Shown piece by piece: positions 21,293 to 31,405 of a stretch of 64,000 bases of DNA. The stretch lies in contig JAUNEA010000003.1 of the NCBI GenBank assembly GCA_030525785.1, forward strand, positions 158,314 through 222,313, read 5' to 3'. The notes beneath the pieces are model-generated. The model had not been told where the DNA came from, did not search any database, and saw nothing but the letters and a program-made list of their open reading frames with translations. Within the stretch, counting starts at the first letter, position 1, and each line of letters opens with the position of its first letter. The position numbers and the translations under genes were made by a program. Origin of the DNA: Cardiobacteriaceae bacterium. Lineage in GTDB: Bacteria; Pseudomonadota; Gammaproteobacteria; Cardiobacteriales; Cardiobacteriaceae.

Positions 21293-22807
21293 ATGTCTCG
21301 GAAATATTCCACTCGCGCTTTGCTCGCGCTCACCATCAGCACTATTCTTAGCCAAAGCGCTTTTGCTCAAGAACGCTCTAACCCCAAAGCCCAATATGAA
21401 GCCAAAACCAAAAGCGCTTTGGAATCCACACAAGAAGAACCCAGCAAAATCCAACAACGCGAACTAAACGCTCACATCTTGGCACAAAATAAACTCAGCA
21501 CAGAATCCCCTCTCCATGCTTATACGGACGAAGATTTAAGTCAAAATCAAGAATTATTAGAGAAAGTCTTTCTGATGGCTCTCATTCAAATGGATCGCCC
21601 TGCTTTAGAAGAATTGATTAAACTCTATCAACCTATGCCCAATCGTGATGATTCTTTAATTGATTGGGCAAATGCTATTATTATTTCCCCAACCAATCGT
21701 GAACAATCTATTAGCGAAATGCGTAAACTCATTTCTCATTTCCCTGATAATGATTACATACGCTTCCAATTAGCAACTTTCTTATTCTTCAATGAAGAAT
21801 TTATCGCTGCCAAAGACCAATTTGAAAAAACCAAAAGCTCAAATAGATTAAAAGAAGCAGACCGTAAGCTGATTGATGAATTTATCACAGTCATTGATAA
21901 CAAAGATCGCTGGAATTTTAATGCCAGTGCTACATTCTTAAATGATAAGAACTTAAGCAACTCTGCTCCTGTTGGCACCAAAATGCTTTTGCCTAATGGT
22001 GGCTCATTCACCCAATCTACACCTCTAGAAGAAGGTCGTGGCTTTGCGCTCAATCTTGGCGCAGATAAGCGCTTTAGCTTAGGAGGCGGTCGATACATTT
22101 CATTGGAATTAGGCAGCTACATCAAGCATTACTGGAACAACAAAAAATACAACGAAATTATCTTCAATGCTGGCGTTGGCTATGGTTTGAATTATAAAGG
22201 TTGGAATATAGAAGTTTCACCCAATATTTCACGTCGTTTGTATGGCGGTGGCTCAAGTGGTGATGGTAAGCAATTACATGCCTATTATACCTCTTATGGC
22301 ATTAATACTTATGCCAGTACTTGGGTAAATCCAAAAATTCGTTATAGCTTAAACTATAGCTTTGACTATGATAAATATGACCGCGATGCGCTTGCCAACC
22401 GTCAAAATGGTGCAACTCATTCTATCAGCAATTCTATTACCTATATCGCAAGCCCCAAACAATATTGGTCAGCCAGCCTTAACCTTGCCCACCGCAATTC
22501 TAAAGACGATTCCAATAGCTATAATCGTATTGGGGGCAATATTGCTTGGGGGCAAGAATGGCCTATGGGATTCTCTAGCCGTTTATCTTTAGGATTGGCA
22601 CAACGCAATTACTCAGAAATGGATTTCTTCCAAATCAAACAGAAAAATAAAGAATACAGCGCTGGTCTCTCCATTTGGAACAAAGCGCTTCATTATCAAG
22701 GATTAACACCTCGCCTCACTTGGAGCTATAACAAAACCGATAGCAGTATCCCTTTCTACAGCTATGACAAGCACCAAATCTTCCTCGAAGTCAGCAAAAC
22801 GTTTTAA
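21293..22807 (+). CDS. Slam-type surface lipoprotein assembly protein (DUF560)
   Basis: Outer-membrane protein that moves lipoproteins to the cell surface. Residues 1-25 are a signal peptide ending S-Q-S-A-F-A. A helical TPR-like region (about 60-195) precedes a beta-barrel (about 200-504) with alternating patterns and a terminal Phe (EVSKTF), as in Slam1/Slam2. I chose the ATG at 21293 because GGAGGT lies 7 bases upstream; the in-frame ATG at 21278 lacks a site. It is next to the siderophore importer, and a candidate substrate lipoprotein is encoded at 32655-33473. The stop codon overlaps an AAAGCGCTTTG copy. Confidence 0.83.
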   Translation: MSRKYSTRALLALTISTILSQSAFAQERSNPKAQYEAKTKSALESTQEEPSKIQQRELNAHILAQNKLSTESPLHAYTDEDLSQNQELLEKVFLMALIQMDRPALEELIKLYQPMPNRDDSLIDWANAIIISPTNREQSISEMRKLISHFPDNDYIRFQLATFLFFNEEFIAAKDQFEKTKSSNRLKEADRKLIDEFITVIDNKDRWNFNASATFLNDKNLSNSAPVGTKMLLPNGGSFTQSTPLEEGRGFALNLGADKRFSLGGGRYISLELGSYIKHYWNNKKYNEIIFNAGVGYGLNYKGWNIEVSPNISRRLYGGGSSGDGKQLHAYYTSYGINTYASTWVNPKIRYSLNYSFDYDKYDRDALANRQNGATHSISNSITYIASPKQYWSASLNLAHRNSKDDSNSYNRIGGNIAWGQEWPMGFSSRLSLGLAQRNYSEMDFFQIKQKNKEYSAGLSIWNKALHYQGLTPRLTWSYNKTDSSIPFYSYDKHQIFLEVSKTF

Positions 22808-22836
22808 AGCGCTTTGGGGGCGTTGAAGTTTATTTA

Positions 22837-23019
22837 AGGTTTTTCTGGGGCTTCGCCCTACGCCCCACAAGGGGTGGAACACCCCTTGACCCCAGAATAT
22901 TAAAACCAGAAAACCCCCATTTCGGGGGTTTTCTGGTTTTTAAATACTTTGTGGGGGTTCAGGGGGAATCATTCCCCCTGATGGGGGTTTGGGGGTGAAA
23001 CCCCCAAAGAAACGTCAAA
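22837..23019 (+). repeat. Multi-hairpin convergent-gene element, copy A
   Basis: A roughly 183-bp chain of G/C-run hairpins: a GGGGC/GCCCC stem, AAGGGGTG/CACCCCTT, a long central stem of AACCAGAAAACCCCC type, then GGGGGAAT/ATTCCCCC and GGGGGTGAAACCCCC. Same architecture as copies B and C but more diverged. It sits between convergent slam and gor, and AAGCGCTT copies at 22806 and 23035 overlap both stop codons. Confidence 0.85.
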
Positions 23020-23044
23020 TAGTCTCCAGCACCCCAAAGCGCTT

Positions 23045-24397
23045 TTAACGCATGGTGACCCATTCTTCGGCGCTGGTGGGGTGAATGGCAACGGTTGCAT
23101 CAAAATCTTTTTTACTCGCGCCCATAACTACCGCCACAGCAAAGCCTTGAATCATCTCATCAGCGCCATCGCCAATCATCTGCATGCCAACAATCTTTTC
23201 ATCTGCCCCTACGCAAATCAGCTTCATCAACGTTTTTGGCTTATGCACCGCAAATGTACGAACCATTGGCGTAAACTGGCTACGATAAACTTTAACCTGC
23301 TCAAAGCGCTTTTTCGCCTCATCTTCTGTTAAACCAACCGCGCCGATAGGTGGGTGAGTAAACATCACCGTTGGGATATTGTCGAAATTTTGGCGCAAAG
23401 CGCTTTGCCCTGCGAACAATCGCATCGCCAACTTACGACCAGCCGCGATAGCAACAGGCGTGAGTTCTAAAGCCTCTGTGACATCGCCAATAGCATAAAT
23501 CCCTGAAACATTAGTATTTTGGAAAGCATCAACAGGAATTTTGCCCGAAGGTTTCACTTGCACCCCAGCTGCCTCCAAATTCAGCTCATCAACATTAGGC
23601 ATACGCCCTAAAGCCCAGAGGCAGAAAGCGCTTTGCACGGTTTCGCCGTTATCTAATGTAGCAGAAATACTTTCGCCATCTTTCGCAAGCTTCTGAACAT
23701 TCGCATTTTTAATCACACGAATCCCCTGCTCAATCATCGATTGTTCCAACATTTCGGCAATGTCTTTATCTACTTGGCGCAACAACCTCTCGCCACGCAC
23801 CACCAAAGTCACTTGCGTTCCCAATGCCTGTAAAACGCCAGCCATTTCGCATGCAATATAGCCACCGCCAACAATCAAAGCGCTTTGCGGCTGTTTTTCG
23901 AGCGCAAAGAAATCATCAGAAGTAGCGCCCAATTCCGCCCCTTCAATCTCAGGAATGACAGGTTTACCGCCTGTGGCAATGATAATGTGCGGAGCATGAT
24001 AATGTTCACCATTGACCATAATGGTTTGAGCATCAACAAATTGCGCCTCACCACGAACCAAACTAACACCTGATTTTTCAAGATTTTGCCCATAAATACC
24101 ATTCAATCGAGCAATTTGGGCATCGCGTTTTTCCTTAAAACTTGCCCAATCAAAACGCAAAGGAGCCAAAGCGCTTTGGGGTAAATCAAAGCCAAAAAGA
24201 GGAGCGTTATGCACGGCTTCTGCTGTTTGTGCCGCATACCAAAACCATTTCTTCGGCACACAACCAACATTCACACACGTTCCACCCAATTTTGCCTTTT
24301 CAACCACCAACACTCTCGCGCCATGCTCCGCCGCGCGTCTCGCGCTGGCAATGCCACCAGAGCCACCACCCAGACAAATCAAATCGAATGTTTCCAT
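23045..24397 (-). CDS. gor: Glutathione-disulfide reductase
   Basis: 450-residue flavoenzyme that reduces oxidised glutathione with NADPH. The FAD motif [17 protein letters not shown] is at 10-26, the redox pair is Cys41/Cys46 in [12 protein letters not shown], and the C-terminal His is in HPTSAEEWV. The CVNVGC disulfide with PKK points to Gor over trypanothione or mercuric reductases. I chose the ATG at 24397, which has AGGAGT upstream; an upstream in-frame start at 24427 has none. Confidence 0.93.
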   Translation of the reverse strand: METFDLICLGGGSGGIASARRAAEHGARVLVVEKAKLGGTCVNVGCVPKKWFWYAAQTAEAVHNAPLFGFDLPQSALAPLRFDWASFKEKRDAQIARLNGIYGQNLEKSGVSLVRGEAQFVDAQTIMVNGEHYHAPHIIIATGGKPVIPEIEGAELGATSDDFFALEKQPQSALIVGGGYIACEMAGVLQALGTQVTLVVRGERLLRQVDKDIAEMLEQSMIEQGIRVIKNANVQKLAKDGESISATLDNGETVQSAFCLWALGRMPNVDELNLEAAGVQVKPSGKIPVDAFQNTNVSGIYAIGDVTEALELTPVAIAAGRKLAMRLFAGQSALRQNFDNIPTVMFTHPPIGAVGLTEDEAKKRFEQVKVYRSQFTPMVRTFAVHKPKTLMKLICVGADEKIVGMQMIGDGADEMIQGFAVAVVMGASKKDFDATVAIHPTSAEEWVTMR

Positions 24398-24484
24398 ACT
24401 TAACTCCTTATCAGAAAATAACGGCAATTATGATACACACAAGCCTTTTAGTCAGCGTGTTACAATGCCGTTTTTACTTAAATT

Positions 24485-25282
24485 ATGCTTAGTTATCTTC
24501 ACGCCTTCCACGCTGGCAATCATGCCGATATTTTGAAGCATCTCACTTTGTTTACCGTTCTCCGCTATTTCAATGAGAAAGGCAAACCCTATTCTTATTT
24601 TGATACCCACGCTGGCTCAGGCTTGTATCCACTCAACTCCTCCTATGCCCAAAAGAATCAAGAATTTAAAACAGGTATTGAGCCACTGTTACAAGCTCCC
24701 CATCGCCCTAAACTCCTAGAAGATTTCTGCCAAGCCCTACAAAGCGCTTTGCCCAAAGAACATTATTGGGGTTCGCCGTATTTGGCGTTGAAAGTCGCGC
24801 AGGCAGATACCAAGTTACGATTGTTTGAACAACACCCAACTGTCCTCCAAGAACTCCAACGCCATATCCGAGCCACGCCACCCCGCCGTCTAAAAATCAT
24901 GGCGCAAGATGGGCATCAGGGATTGGTTGCCAGCCTTCCACCCGAACCACGCCGTGCGGTTATTCTGATAGACCCTTCTTACGAGCAAAAACAAGAGTAT
25001 CAACAAGTCCTCAACACCCTAAAAGAAGCCACAAAGCGCTTTGAAACAGGCTGTTATTTGCTGTGGTATCCTCTCTTACAACGCCCCGAACCCTTACAAA
25101 TGCTTGACCGATTAAAACGAACCTTCCTCAATCATACCCATTTAGAGCTTAAAGTTCGCGAGCCTCACGAGGATTTTGGCATGCATGGCAGTGGCATGTT
25201 TATCATCAACCCACCGTATACTTTGGTTTCAGAGATGGCAGAGAGTATGGTGTTTTTATCCGAGCTTTTGAGGGAGCATTAA
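24485..25282 (+). CDS. rlmJ: 23S rRNA (adenine2030-N6)-methyltransferase
   Basis: 265 residues. The start [19 protein letters not shown] and the FDTHAGSG AdoMet motif are diagnostic of RlmJ; the catalytic motif appears as DPSYE, typical for this family. It methylates A2030 of 23S rRNA. The next gene starts 1 bp after its stop, so the two probably share a transcript. Read divergently from gor. Confidence 0.93.
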   Translation: MLSYLHAFHAGNHADILKHLTLFTVLRYFNEKGKPYSYFDTHAGSGLYPLNSSYAQKNQEFKTGIEPLLQAPHRPKLLEDFCQALQSALPKEHYWGSPYLALKVAQADTKLRLFEQHPTVLQELQRHIRATPPRRLKIMAQDGHQGLVASLPPEPRRAVILIDPSYEQKQEYQQVLNTLKEATKRFETGCYLLWYPLLQRPEPLQMLDRLKRTFLNHTHLELKVREPHEDFGMHGSGMFIINPPYTLVSEMAESMVFLSELLREH

Positions 25283-25283
25283 C

Positions 25284-26537
25284 ATGAGCTGGCTAACTTG
25301 CCCTCATTGTCAAAAGCGCTTTCAACTGTCGCAAGCTCATGAACATGAGGCTTTCGAGGCGATGCGTCAGCGTATTTTGGAAGAAGAGTTACCACGCCGT
25401 TTACGCGAAATCGAGCAACAACAAGTTCTCCAAGCCGAGCTAAAACTGCAAAGCGCTTTGCATGATAAAGACCAAGAAACTCACCAGCTCAAAGCGCAAA
25501 TCCTTGAATTACAGTATCAGCTCCAAAGCGCTTTGGCAAACTACGAACAACAAGCCCACGCCGCTGCCCAAGCTGCTGTTATCGAGAAAAATGAACGCAT
25601 TCATCAGCTGGAGCAACAAATACTTCGCGAACATAATCAACACCAAAGCGCTTTGCTCCTACACGCGGAAAAAGAAAAACTCCTCGAGGCGCAACATCAA
25701 AGCGCTTTGCGTCAAAAAGATGAGGAAATCGCATTTTACAAAGATTTCAAAGCCAAACAATCGGTCAAACTCTTGGGCGAGAGCTTGGAGCAACATTGTG
25801 AGACAGAATTTAACCGCGTGCGCACCCTCGCCTTTCCTCGCGCCCAATTCGGCAAAGATAACGATGCCACATCAGGTAGCAAAGGCGATTACATTTTCCG
25901 CGAATTTGACGAAAATGGGTTGGAAATACTCTCCATTATGTTTGAAATGAAAAACGAAGCCGATGAGTCACATTACAAACGAAAAAACGAGCATTTTTTC
26001 AAAGAATTGGATAAAGACCGCCGTGAAAAACAATGCGAGTATGCCGTGCTGGTCAGCATGTTAGAAACCGATAGCGAGCTTTACAACGTGGGAATTGTTG
26101 ATGTTTCTTACCATTATCCGAAGATGTTTGTGATTCGTCCGCCATTTTTCTTACCTTTGATTGCTTTACTACGACAAGGCGCACAAAAAGCGCTTTCCTA
26201 TCAACGCGATTTGCATGAATTGCGCCATCGTGAGCTAGATGTCAGCCGTTTTGAAAGCGCTTTGCACGATTTCCAAAGTGCTTTTGCCAAAAATTACGAA
26301 TTAGCCAGCCGCAAATTCAAAAGTGCAATTGAAGAGATTGATAAAACCATTCTCCACCTCCATAAAACCAAAGAGGCACTCCTTTCCTCCGAAAACAACC
26401 TCCGACTTGCCAACGATAAAGCCGAAGGGTTGAGTGTGAAAAAACTCACACGCAATAACCCCACCATGAAAGCCTATTTTGCTGCCACTCATCAGCCCAA
26501 AACCACGATGGAGGACGCGGCGGAAGATGAGGCTTAA
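25284..26537 (+). CDS. DUF2130 coiled-coil protein
   Basis: 417 residues with an N-terminal zinc-finger-like CPHC stretch, a long coiled coil (about 25-150), then the DUF2130 core ([50 protein letters not shown]), which looks nuclease-like (Glu-x-Lys within FEMKNE). A second coiled coil follows. Function unknown; some relatives lie near phage or DNA-handling genes. Four CAAAGCGCTTTG copies in the first coil are all read in the same frame as QSAL. Confidence 0.8.
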   Translation: MSWLTCPHCQKRFQLSQAHEHEAFEAMRQRILEEELPRRLREIEQQQVLQAELKLQSALHDKDQETHQLKAQILELQYQLQSALANYEQQAHAAAQAAVIEKNERIHQLEQQILREHNQHQSALLLHAEKEKLLEAQHQSALRQKDEEIAFYKDFKAKQSVKLLGESLEQHCETEFNRVRTLAFPRAQFGKDNDATSGSKGDYIFREFDENGLEILSIMFEMKNEADESHYKRKNEHFFKELDKDRREKQCEYAVLVSMLETDSELYNVGIVDVSYHYPKMFVIRPPFFLPLIALLRQGAQKALSYQRDLHELRHRELDVSRFESALHDFQSAFAKNYELASRKFKSAIEEIDKTILHLHKTKEALLSSENNLRLANDKAEGLSVKKLTRNNPTMKAYFAATHQPKTTMEDAAEDEA

Positions 26538-26590
26538 TCTCATCAGAGGTAAGATTGGGTGTTGGGTTCGCGTCATGGGCTGTGCTTTGC

Positions 26591-26596
26591 TATAAT
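26591..26596 (+). promoter_or_regulatory. Possible -10 box for the receiver gene
   Basis: TATAAT about 80 bp upstream of the receiver-protein ATG. I see no good -35 at 17 bp, so this is tentative. Confidence 0.35.
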
Positions 26597-26678
26597 GCGC
26601 CAAGTTAATTTCCATACCAAACAAAGCGCTTTGACTTTGCTTTGGCTTTTCTGATTTGTTCATAATAGGTTTAAATTC

Positions 26679-27710
26679 ATGATTAAACGTGCTTTGATTG
26701 TTGATGACTCTCGCCTTGCTCGTCTCACACTGAAACGCTTGCTGGAAAAAAATGGCGTAGAAGTGAATGAGGCTGAGGGTGTAATTGATGCCGAAGAATT
26801 ACTCGGACATATCCAAAAACCCGATGTGGTTTTTATGGATATCATGATGCCTGATTTAGATGGTTATGCTGGCTTAGCACGTCTACGCGACAATCCAGAT
26901 ACACGTAGCCTCCCTGTTATCATGTATTCAGGTGATAGCTCTGATGAAGCGCGTGACCGTGCTAAAGATGCTGGCGCAACAGGTTACTTGCAAAAACCTG
27001 CCGATGGCGATCGTTTGAATGTTATTTTGAACGCCATCAACAGCCATATCCAAAAAACAGGAACTGCACCCAGCGCTCCACGCCCTGAAGTTAAGCCACA
27101 AGCTGCTCCGAAGAAAATCGAACGCTTTGAAGGCTTATCTCTCAATGCTTCTAAGCCCACTACCGAAACCTCATCAAGCAGCACTACCAGCGCAACCACT
27201 ATCGCCTCTGCAGCCCCTGCCTCTACCACGCAAAACGCTCCTTTAACCTCTCCCAACACCAATCTCGCCACCAATGCGCTTGCCAATGCGCAATCTGACA
27301 TGATTAAGCGCCTGCAAACTCGAGCTGATGACAGCGAATCGCGTTTGAGCGAAGTCAATCAAAATTTCCAAGTCAAAACAAACGAATTAACCTTACAAGT
27401 GAAGCAGCTAGGGCATGATGTTTCCCAACAACTTGCCCAACAAAATGAAAACATCGATAAACGCCTCTCTCATAGTGTCAATGAACTTGAAAAGCGTTTA
27501 CAAAATAGCTTCAACGACCATAACCACCGCATCACTCAATTGGAACGTCGCCCTGCCCAAACAGGCGATACAGAACGCTTACAGCGAGATATTGTCTACC
27601 TTCAACGCCAACTGGTTTCTATGGAAAAATTCTCCAAAATTGCGATTGCAGTAGGTAGTGTAGGCATTGTGCTGGGACTTTTGTCGGTAATGTGGCATAT
27701 TTTGAAGTAA
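26679..27710 (+). CDS. Tail-anchored receiver-domain protein
   Basis: 343 residues. Residues 1-120 are a complete receiver domain: acidic pair Asp9/Asp10, phospho-acceptor Asp54 in VVFMDIMMPD, Ser84 and Lys106 in LQKP. A Ser/Thr/Ala/Pro-rich linker follows (about 125-205), then a coiled coil (about 210-318), and a single hydrophobic segment closes the protein (about 321-340, AIAVGSVGIVLGLLSVMW). There is no DNA-binding or enzymatic output domain and no histidine kinase nearby. The layout predicts a receiver tethered to the membrane by its C-terminus. The receiver resembles PilG/CheY-type domains; the role is unknown. Confidence 0.8.
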   Translation: MIKRALIVDDSRLARLTLKRLLEKNGVEVNEAEGVIDAEELLGHIQKPDVVFMDIMMPDLDGYAGLARLRDNPDTRSLPVIMYSGDSSDEARDRAKDAGATGYLQKPADGDRLNVILNAINSHIQKTGTAPSAPRPEVKPQAAPKKIERFEGLSLNASKPTTETSSSSTTSATTIASAAPASTTQNAPLTSPNTNLATNALANAQSDMIKRLQTRADDSESRLSEVNQNFQVKTNELTLQVKQLGHDVSQQLAQQNENIDKRLSHSVNELEKRLQNSFNDHNHRITQLERRPAQTGDTERLQRDIVYLQRQLVSMEKFSKIAIAVGSVGIVLGLLSVMWHILK

Positions 27711-27770
27711 GCCACCAAAGCGCTTTGGTTGGTAAAATCTTCTTCCATTGTTGCTTTGCTTCGTTTTTAT

Positions 27771-27812
27771 GCCACGTTTGACGGTTAATACCGTTTAAAC
27801 GTGGCTTTTTTG
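27771..27812 (+). terminator. Intrinsic terminator after receiver gene
   Basis: Stem GCCACGTTT/AAACGTGGC with an inner ACGG/CCGT extension, followed by a T-run. It lies between the receiver gene and ackA, with AAGCGCTT copies on either side (27717 and 27849). Confidence 0.8.
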
Positions 27813-27901
27813 GTTTCGCAGGCTAGGCTTGCTGATGGCGCAAATGTCAAAGCGCTTTGCTCCTTTCTTACCTCCTTCATAACAATAAAAGGAAATCCTC
27901 T

Positions 27902-29080
27902 ATGTCTACTTACATCTTAATCCTTAACTGTGGTTCTTCCAGCGTCAAATTTTCCGTCATGAACCCTGAAAATGGCGATGAGCCTTTCAAAGGCATTGCT
28001 GAGCGTTTGGCAGGAGGCAATGATGGCTCCATCACGTTCAAAACCGAACATGGCAAACGCGAAATCCTCATTCCAGCCTCGCATCAAGCAGCTTTAGAAG
28101 CGATTGTTTCTGGTTTAAAAGAAGAAGGTCTGTTTGAGCAAATTAAGGCGATTGGGCATCGTGTCGTGCATGGTGGGGAATATTTCTCACAGTCAGTTGT
28201 GATTGATGAAAAAGTGGTTGAAAAAATCCAAGAATGCATCGCTCTGGCTCCTCTCCATAACCCTGCCCATATTCTCGGCATTAAAGCTGCCCAAAGCGCT
28301 TTCCCCCATTTGAAGCAAGTGGCAGTTTTTGACACAGCTTTCCATCAACAAATCCCTGAAGAGGCTTATTTGTATCCTCTGCCGTATCATTTATACGAGC
28401 AACACAAAATCCGCCGTTATGGTTTTCACGGCACCTCTTATCGCTACATTGCTGGACAATTACCCAATCTTTTAGGGCAAGAAAAAGTGAAGAGTATCGT
28501 TTGCCATCTAGGCAACGGAGGCTCTATCGCAGCCCTTGACCACGACCACTCACGCGACACCACAATGGGATTAACGCCACTCGAGGGCTTGGTACACGGC
28601 ACACGCTCAGGCGATATTGACCCTGCTCTATTCCAAATTATTGCCAATCAAACAGGCAAAGCGCTTTCAGAGATTGATGCTATGTTGTGGAAAGAATCAG
28701 GCTTGTTGGGCTTATCAAGCGGATTATCCAATGATTGTCGCGTGTTAGAAGAGGCGATGCAAAATGGCAATACTGCCGCCACACGCGCTATCACCGTTTA
28801 CGCCTACCGCCTCGCTAAACACATTGCCGCACAAATGGTGGCAATTGGTGGCGCTGATTGCTTGGTGTTCACAGGTGGTATTGGCGAAAACTCGCCGATT
28901 ATTCGTGGGCTAACCCTCGAAAAACTCGCCTTCTTAGGCTTTACGCTCGACAAAGCGCTTAATGATGCAACCTTCCGTGGCAAGCAAGGAGCCATTCATG
29001 CTGCAGGCAGTAAGCCTATTTGGGTTATCCCTACCAACGAAGAATTGATGATTGCCAAAGATACCGCCGCCTTAAGCTAA
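27902..29080 (+). CDS. ackA: Acetate kinase
   Basis: 392 residues. Converts acetyl phosphate and ADP to acetate and ATP in overflow and anaerobic metabolism. Motifs: LNCGSSSVKFS at the start, HRVVHGG, FDTAFHQ, YGFHGTS, LGNGGS and FTGGIGEN. I chose the ATG at 27902, with AAAGGAAA upstream; the in-frame ATG at 27857 adds a non-conserved stretch. pta follows 10 bp downstream, the usual pairing. Confidence 0.95.
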   Translation: MSTYILILNCGSSSVKFSVMNPENGDEPFKGIAERLAGGNDGSITFKTEHGKREILIPASHQAALEAIVSGLKEEGLFEQIKAIGHRVVHGGEYFSQSVVIDEKVVEKIQECIALAPLHNPAHILGIKAAQSAFPHLKQVAVFDTAFHQQIPEEAYLYPLPYHLYEQHKIRRYGFHGTSYRYIAGQLPNLLGQEKVKSIVCHLGNGGSIAALDHDHSRDTTMGLTPLEGLVHGTRSGDIDPALFQIIANQTGKALSEIDAMLWKESGLLGLSSGLSNDCRVLEEAMQNGNTAATRAITVYAYRLAKHIAAQMVAIGGADCLVFTGGIGENSPIIRGLTLEKLAFLGFTLDKALNDATFRGKQGAIHAAGSKPIWVIPTNEELMIAKDTAALS

Positions 29081-29090
29081 GGAGAAACTG

Positions 29091-31181
29091 ATGAGCAAAG
29101 CTATTTTAGTCGCTACCACACATGAACGCGTAGGGCTTTCTTCCACCATTTTAGGTTTGTATCATGCCCTTGATCGTCAGGGCTTGAAAACCATTTTCCA
29201 CAAGCCTGTGTTACAAATGAGCCGCCAATCAGATGATGATCTCAGCGCCCAGTTGCTTCGTTCATATTGTCGTGGTAGCGACAAAGCGCTTTCTATCAGC
29301 GCCGAACAAGTGCAACGCGCCTTAGATAATGGCACCGTCGATGAATTGATGGAAACAGCTATTCAATACTTCAATGCTGCCAAAGGCGATGCAGAAATTG
29401 TGTTGATGGAAGGCTTGGTAGAAAACCCCCAAACTCCTCACGCCCATGCCATCAACCGCAAAATTGCTCGCGCGCTAAATGCTGATGTGGTGCTGGTCGG
29501 TGATGCCCGAGTCAGCAAACTCACGCATTTGGAAAGCCAAATTGATTATGCGGCAAACAATTTTGGTGGCTACGAAAAGCAACGTCTTTTGGGAGCCATC
29601 ATCAATTACGTTGATGATGACAAAGCGCTTTTGGCGAGAGATGTCGCAAAATCACGTCTGTTTAATGATAAATTCCGCCTCTTAGGCATGGTTCCCAATC
29701 ATTCTGAACTCAGCGCTCCACGCGCCCTTGATTTACAACGCCATTTGAACGCTAATATTCTGTTTTCAGGCGAGATGAAAGAGCGACGCGTCCATAATCA
29801 TGTGATGTTTGCGCGTTCTGTTCAGGGCGCGACAGGCTTTTTACAGCCCAAAAACAGCATTTTTCTAGCTGGCGATCGTAGCGATGCTTTGATGGCAGTA
29901 ACCATTGCCGCACGTTCAGGGGTGAAACTGGCATGTGCCGTGTTAGTGGGTCCATTGGGTTCAGAAACCATCATGGAGCTTTGCAAACCTTTGTTGCAAG
30001 AAAGCGCTTTGCCTGTCTTTCATATTGAAGCCCACAGCTGGGAAGCCAGCGTTCTCATGCAAAACTTCAACCGCAGCATTCCGCTTGATGATGAAGAACG
30101 CGTCAATGCTACTAAAGAATTCTTCGCCGAACACATCAAGCAAGATTGGATGCGAGCCTATGTGAGCCGTGCGCAAGAGATGAGTTTATCGCCAGCAGCT
30201 TTCCGTTATCAGATTGTGCAACGAGCGATTAAAGCGCAAAAAACCATTGTGTTGCCTGAAGGCGATGAACCAAGAACGGTTGTAGCTGCAAGCATTTGCG
30301 CTGAGCGCGGCATGGCGCGGTGTATTTTATTAGCAGAACCTGAAAGCGTGAGAGCGGTAGCAGCGAGACAAGGCGTTAATTTGGGTGAAAACGTTATCAT
30401 CATTGACCCAGCTAGTGTGCGTGAAAAATATGTAGCGCGGTTGGTAGAATTGCGCAAAAACAAAGGTATGACTGAAGAGCAAGCACGAGACCAACTCTCC
30501 GATAGTGTCGTTTTAGGCACCATGATGCTAGAAGCTGGCGAGGTTGATGGTTTGGTTTCAGGCGCGGTTCACACCACAGCCAACACCATTCGCCCACCGT
30601 TACAAATCATCAAAACCGCGCCCAATGCCACGATGGTTTCCTCTGTCTTTTTCATGTGCTTGCCCGATCAAGTTTTGGTTTACGGAGATTGCGCCATTGT
30701 TCCTAACCCCAATGCCGATGAACTCGCCCAAATCGCGATTCAATCGCACGATAGCGCAAAAGCCTTTGGTATCGAGCCGCGTGTGGCGATGATTTCCTAT
30801 TCAACAGGCACTTCTGGCGCTGGCGCTGATGTGGAGAAAGTCAAACAAGCAACCGATAAAGTGCGCGAATTACGACCTGATATTGTGGTTGATGGCCCCT
30901 TGCAATACGATGCGGCGGCGGTGGAAAGCGTGGGTAAACAAAAAGCGCCCAATAGCCCTGTGGCAGGACGAGCAAATGTGTTCATCTTCCCTGATTTGAA
31001 CACAGGCAACACCACTTACAAAGCCGTTCAACGCTCCGCAGAAGCTATCTCTATGGGGCCTGTGCTGCAAGGCATGCGTAAACCTGTCAATGACTTATCA
31101 CGCGGTGCCTTAGTTGATGACATCGTTTACACCATCGCCATTACCGCCGTTCAGGCAACTCAAAGCGCTTTGAGTCTCTAA
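29091..31181 (+). CDS. pta: Phosphate acetyltransferase, long form
   Basis: 696 residues in three parts: an N-terminal P-loop-like domain degenerated for dethiobiotin-synthetase type activity, a central DRTGG domain, and a C-terminal catalytic PTA domain (from about 375; GEVDGLVSGAVHTTANTIRP, YGDCAIVPNP, DGPLQYDAA). Makes acetyl phosphate from acetyl-CoA. The long form is typical of gamma- and beta-proteobacteria. The C-terminus is TQSALSL, with the palindrome nine bases before the stop. Confidence 0.95.
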   Translation: MSKAILVATTHERVGLSSTILGLYHALDRQGLKTIFHKPVLQMSRQSDDDLSAQLLRSYCRGSDKALSISAEQVQRALDNGTVDELMETAIQYFNAAKGDAEIVLMEGLVENPQTPHAHAINRKIARALNADVVLVGDARVSKLTHLESQIDYAANNFGGYEKQRLLGAIINYVDDDKALLARDVAKSRLFNDKFRLLGMVPNHSELSAPRALDLQRHLNANILFSGEMKERRVHNHVMFARSVQGATGFLQPKNSIFLAGDRSDALMAVTIAARSGVKLACAVLVGPLGSETIMELCKPLLQESALPVFHIEAHSWEASVLMQNFNRSIPLDDEERVNATKEFFAEHIKQDWMRAYVSRAQEMSLSPAAFRYQIVQRAIKAQKTIVLPEGDEPRTVVAASICAERGMARCILLAEPESVRAVAARQGVNLGENVIIIDPASVREKYVARLVELRKNKGMTEEQARDQLSDSVVLGTMMLEAGEVDGLVSGAVHTTANTIRPPLQIIKTAPNATMVSSVFFMCLPDQVLVYGDCAIVPNPNADELAQIAIQSHDSAKAFGIEPRVAMISYSTGTSGAGADVEKVKQATDKVRELRPDIVVDGPLQYDAAAVESVGKQKAPNSPVAGRANVFIFPDLNTGNTTYKAVQRSAEAISMGPVLQGMRKPVNDLSRGALVDDIVYTIAITAVQATQSALSL

Positions 31182-31202
31182 TAGCGATGGCTGGGGTTTA
31201 TT

Positions 31203-31384
31203 GCTTGGGGGTTTCACCCCCAAACCCCCAAACCCCCAGCAGGGGTTTTAAACCCCTGCACCCCAGTCTAAATTTATAAAACAGAAAACCCCCTTAAATG
31301 GGGGTTTTCTGTTTTAAAGCTTACATTGGGGTCAAGGGGTGGAACACCCCTTGTGGGGCGTGGGGCGAAGCCCCAGAAAAGACA
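31203..31384 (-). repeat. Multi-hairpin convergent-gene element, copy B
   Basis: About 182 bp, inverted relative to copies A and C. Its central part of about 70 bp appears identical to the same part of copy C when reverse-complemented. It lies between convergent pta and minC. An AAGCGCTT copy sits at each edge: 31161-31172, inside the last pta codons, and 31408, overlapping the minC stop. Confidence 0.85.
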
Positions 31385-31405
31385 TCAGTAATCACTATTA
31401 GAGAC

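Noticed and set aside
22837..23019. Insertion sequence or transposon remnant
   Set aside because: No terminal inverted repeats, target duplications or transposase fragments are visible. A non-autonomous element is still possible, so I list it as a structured repeat.
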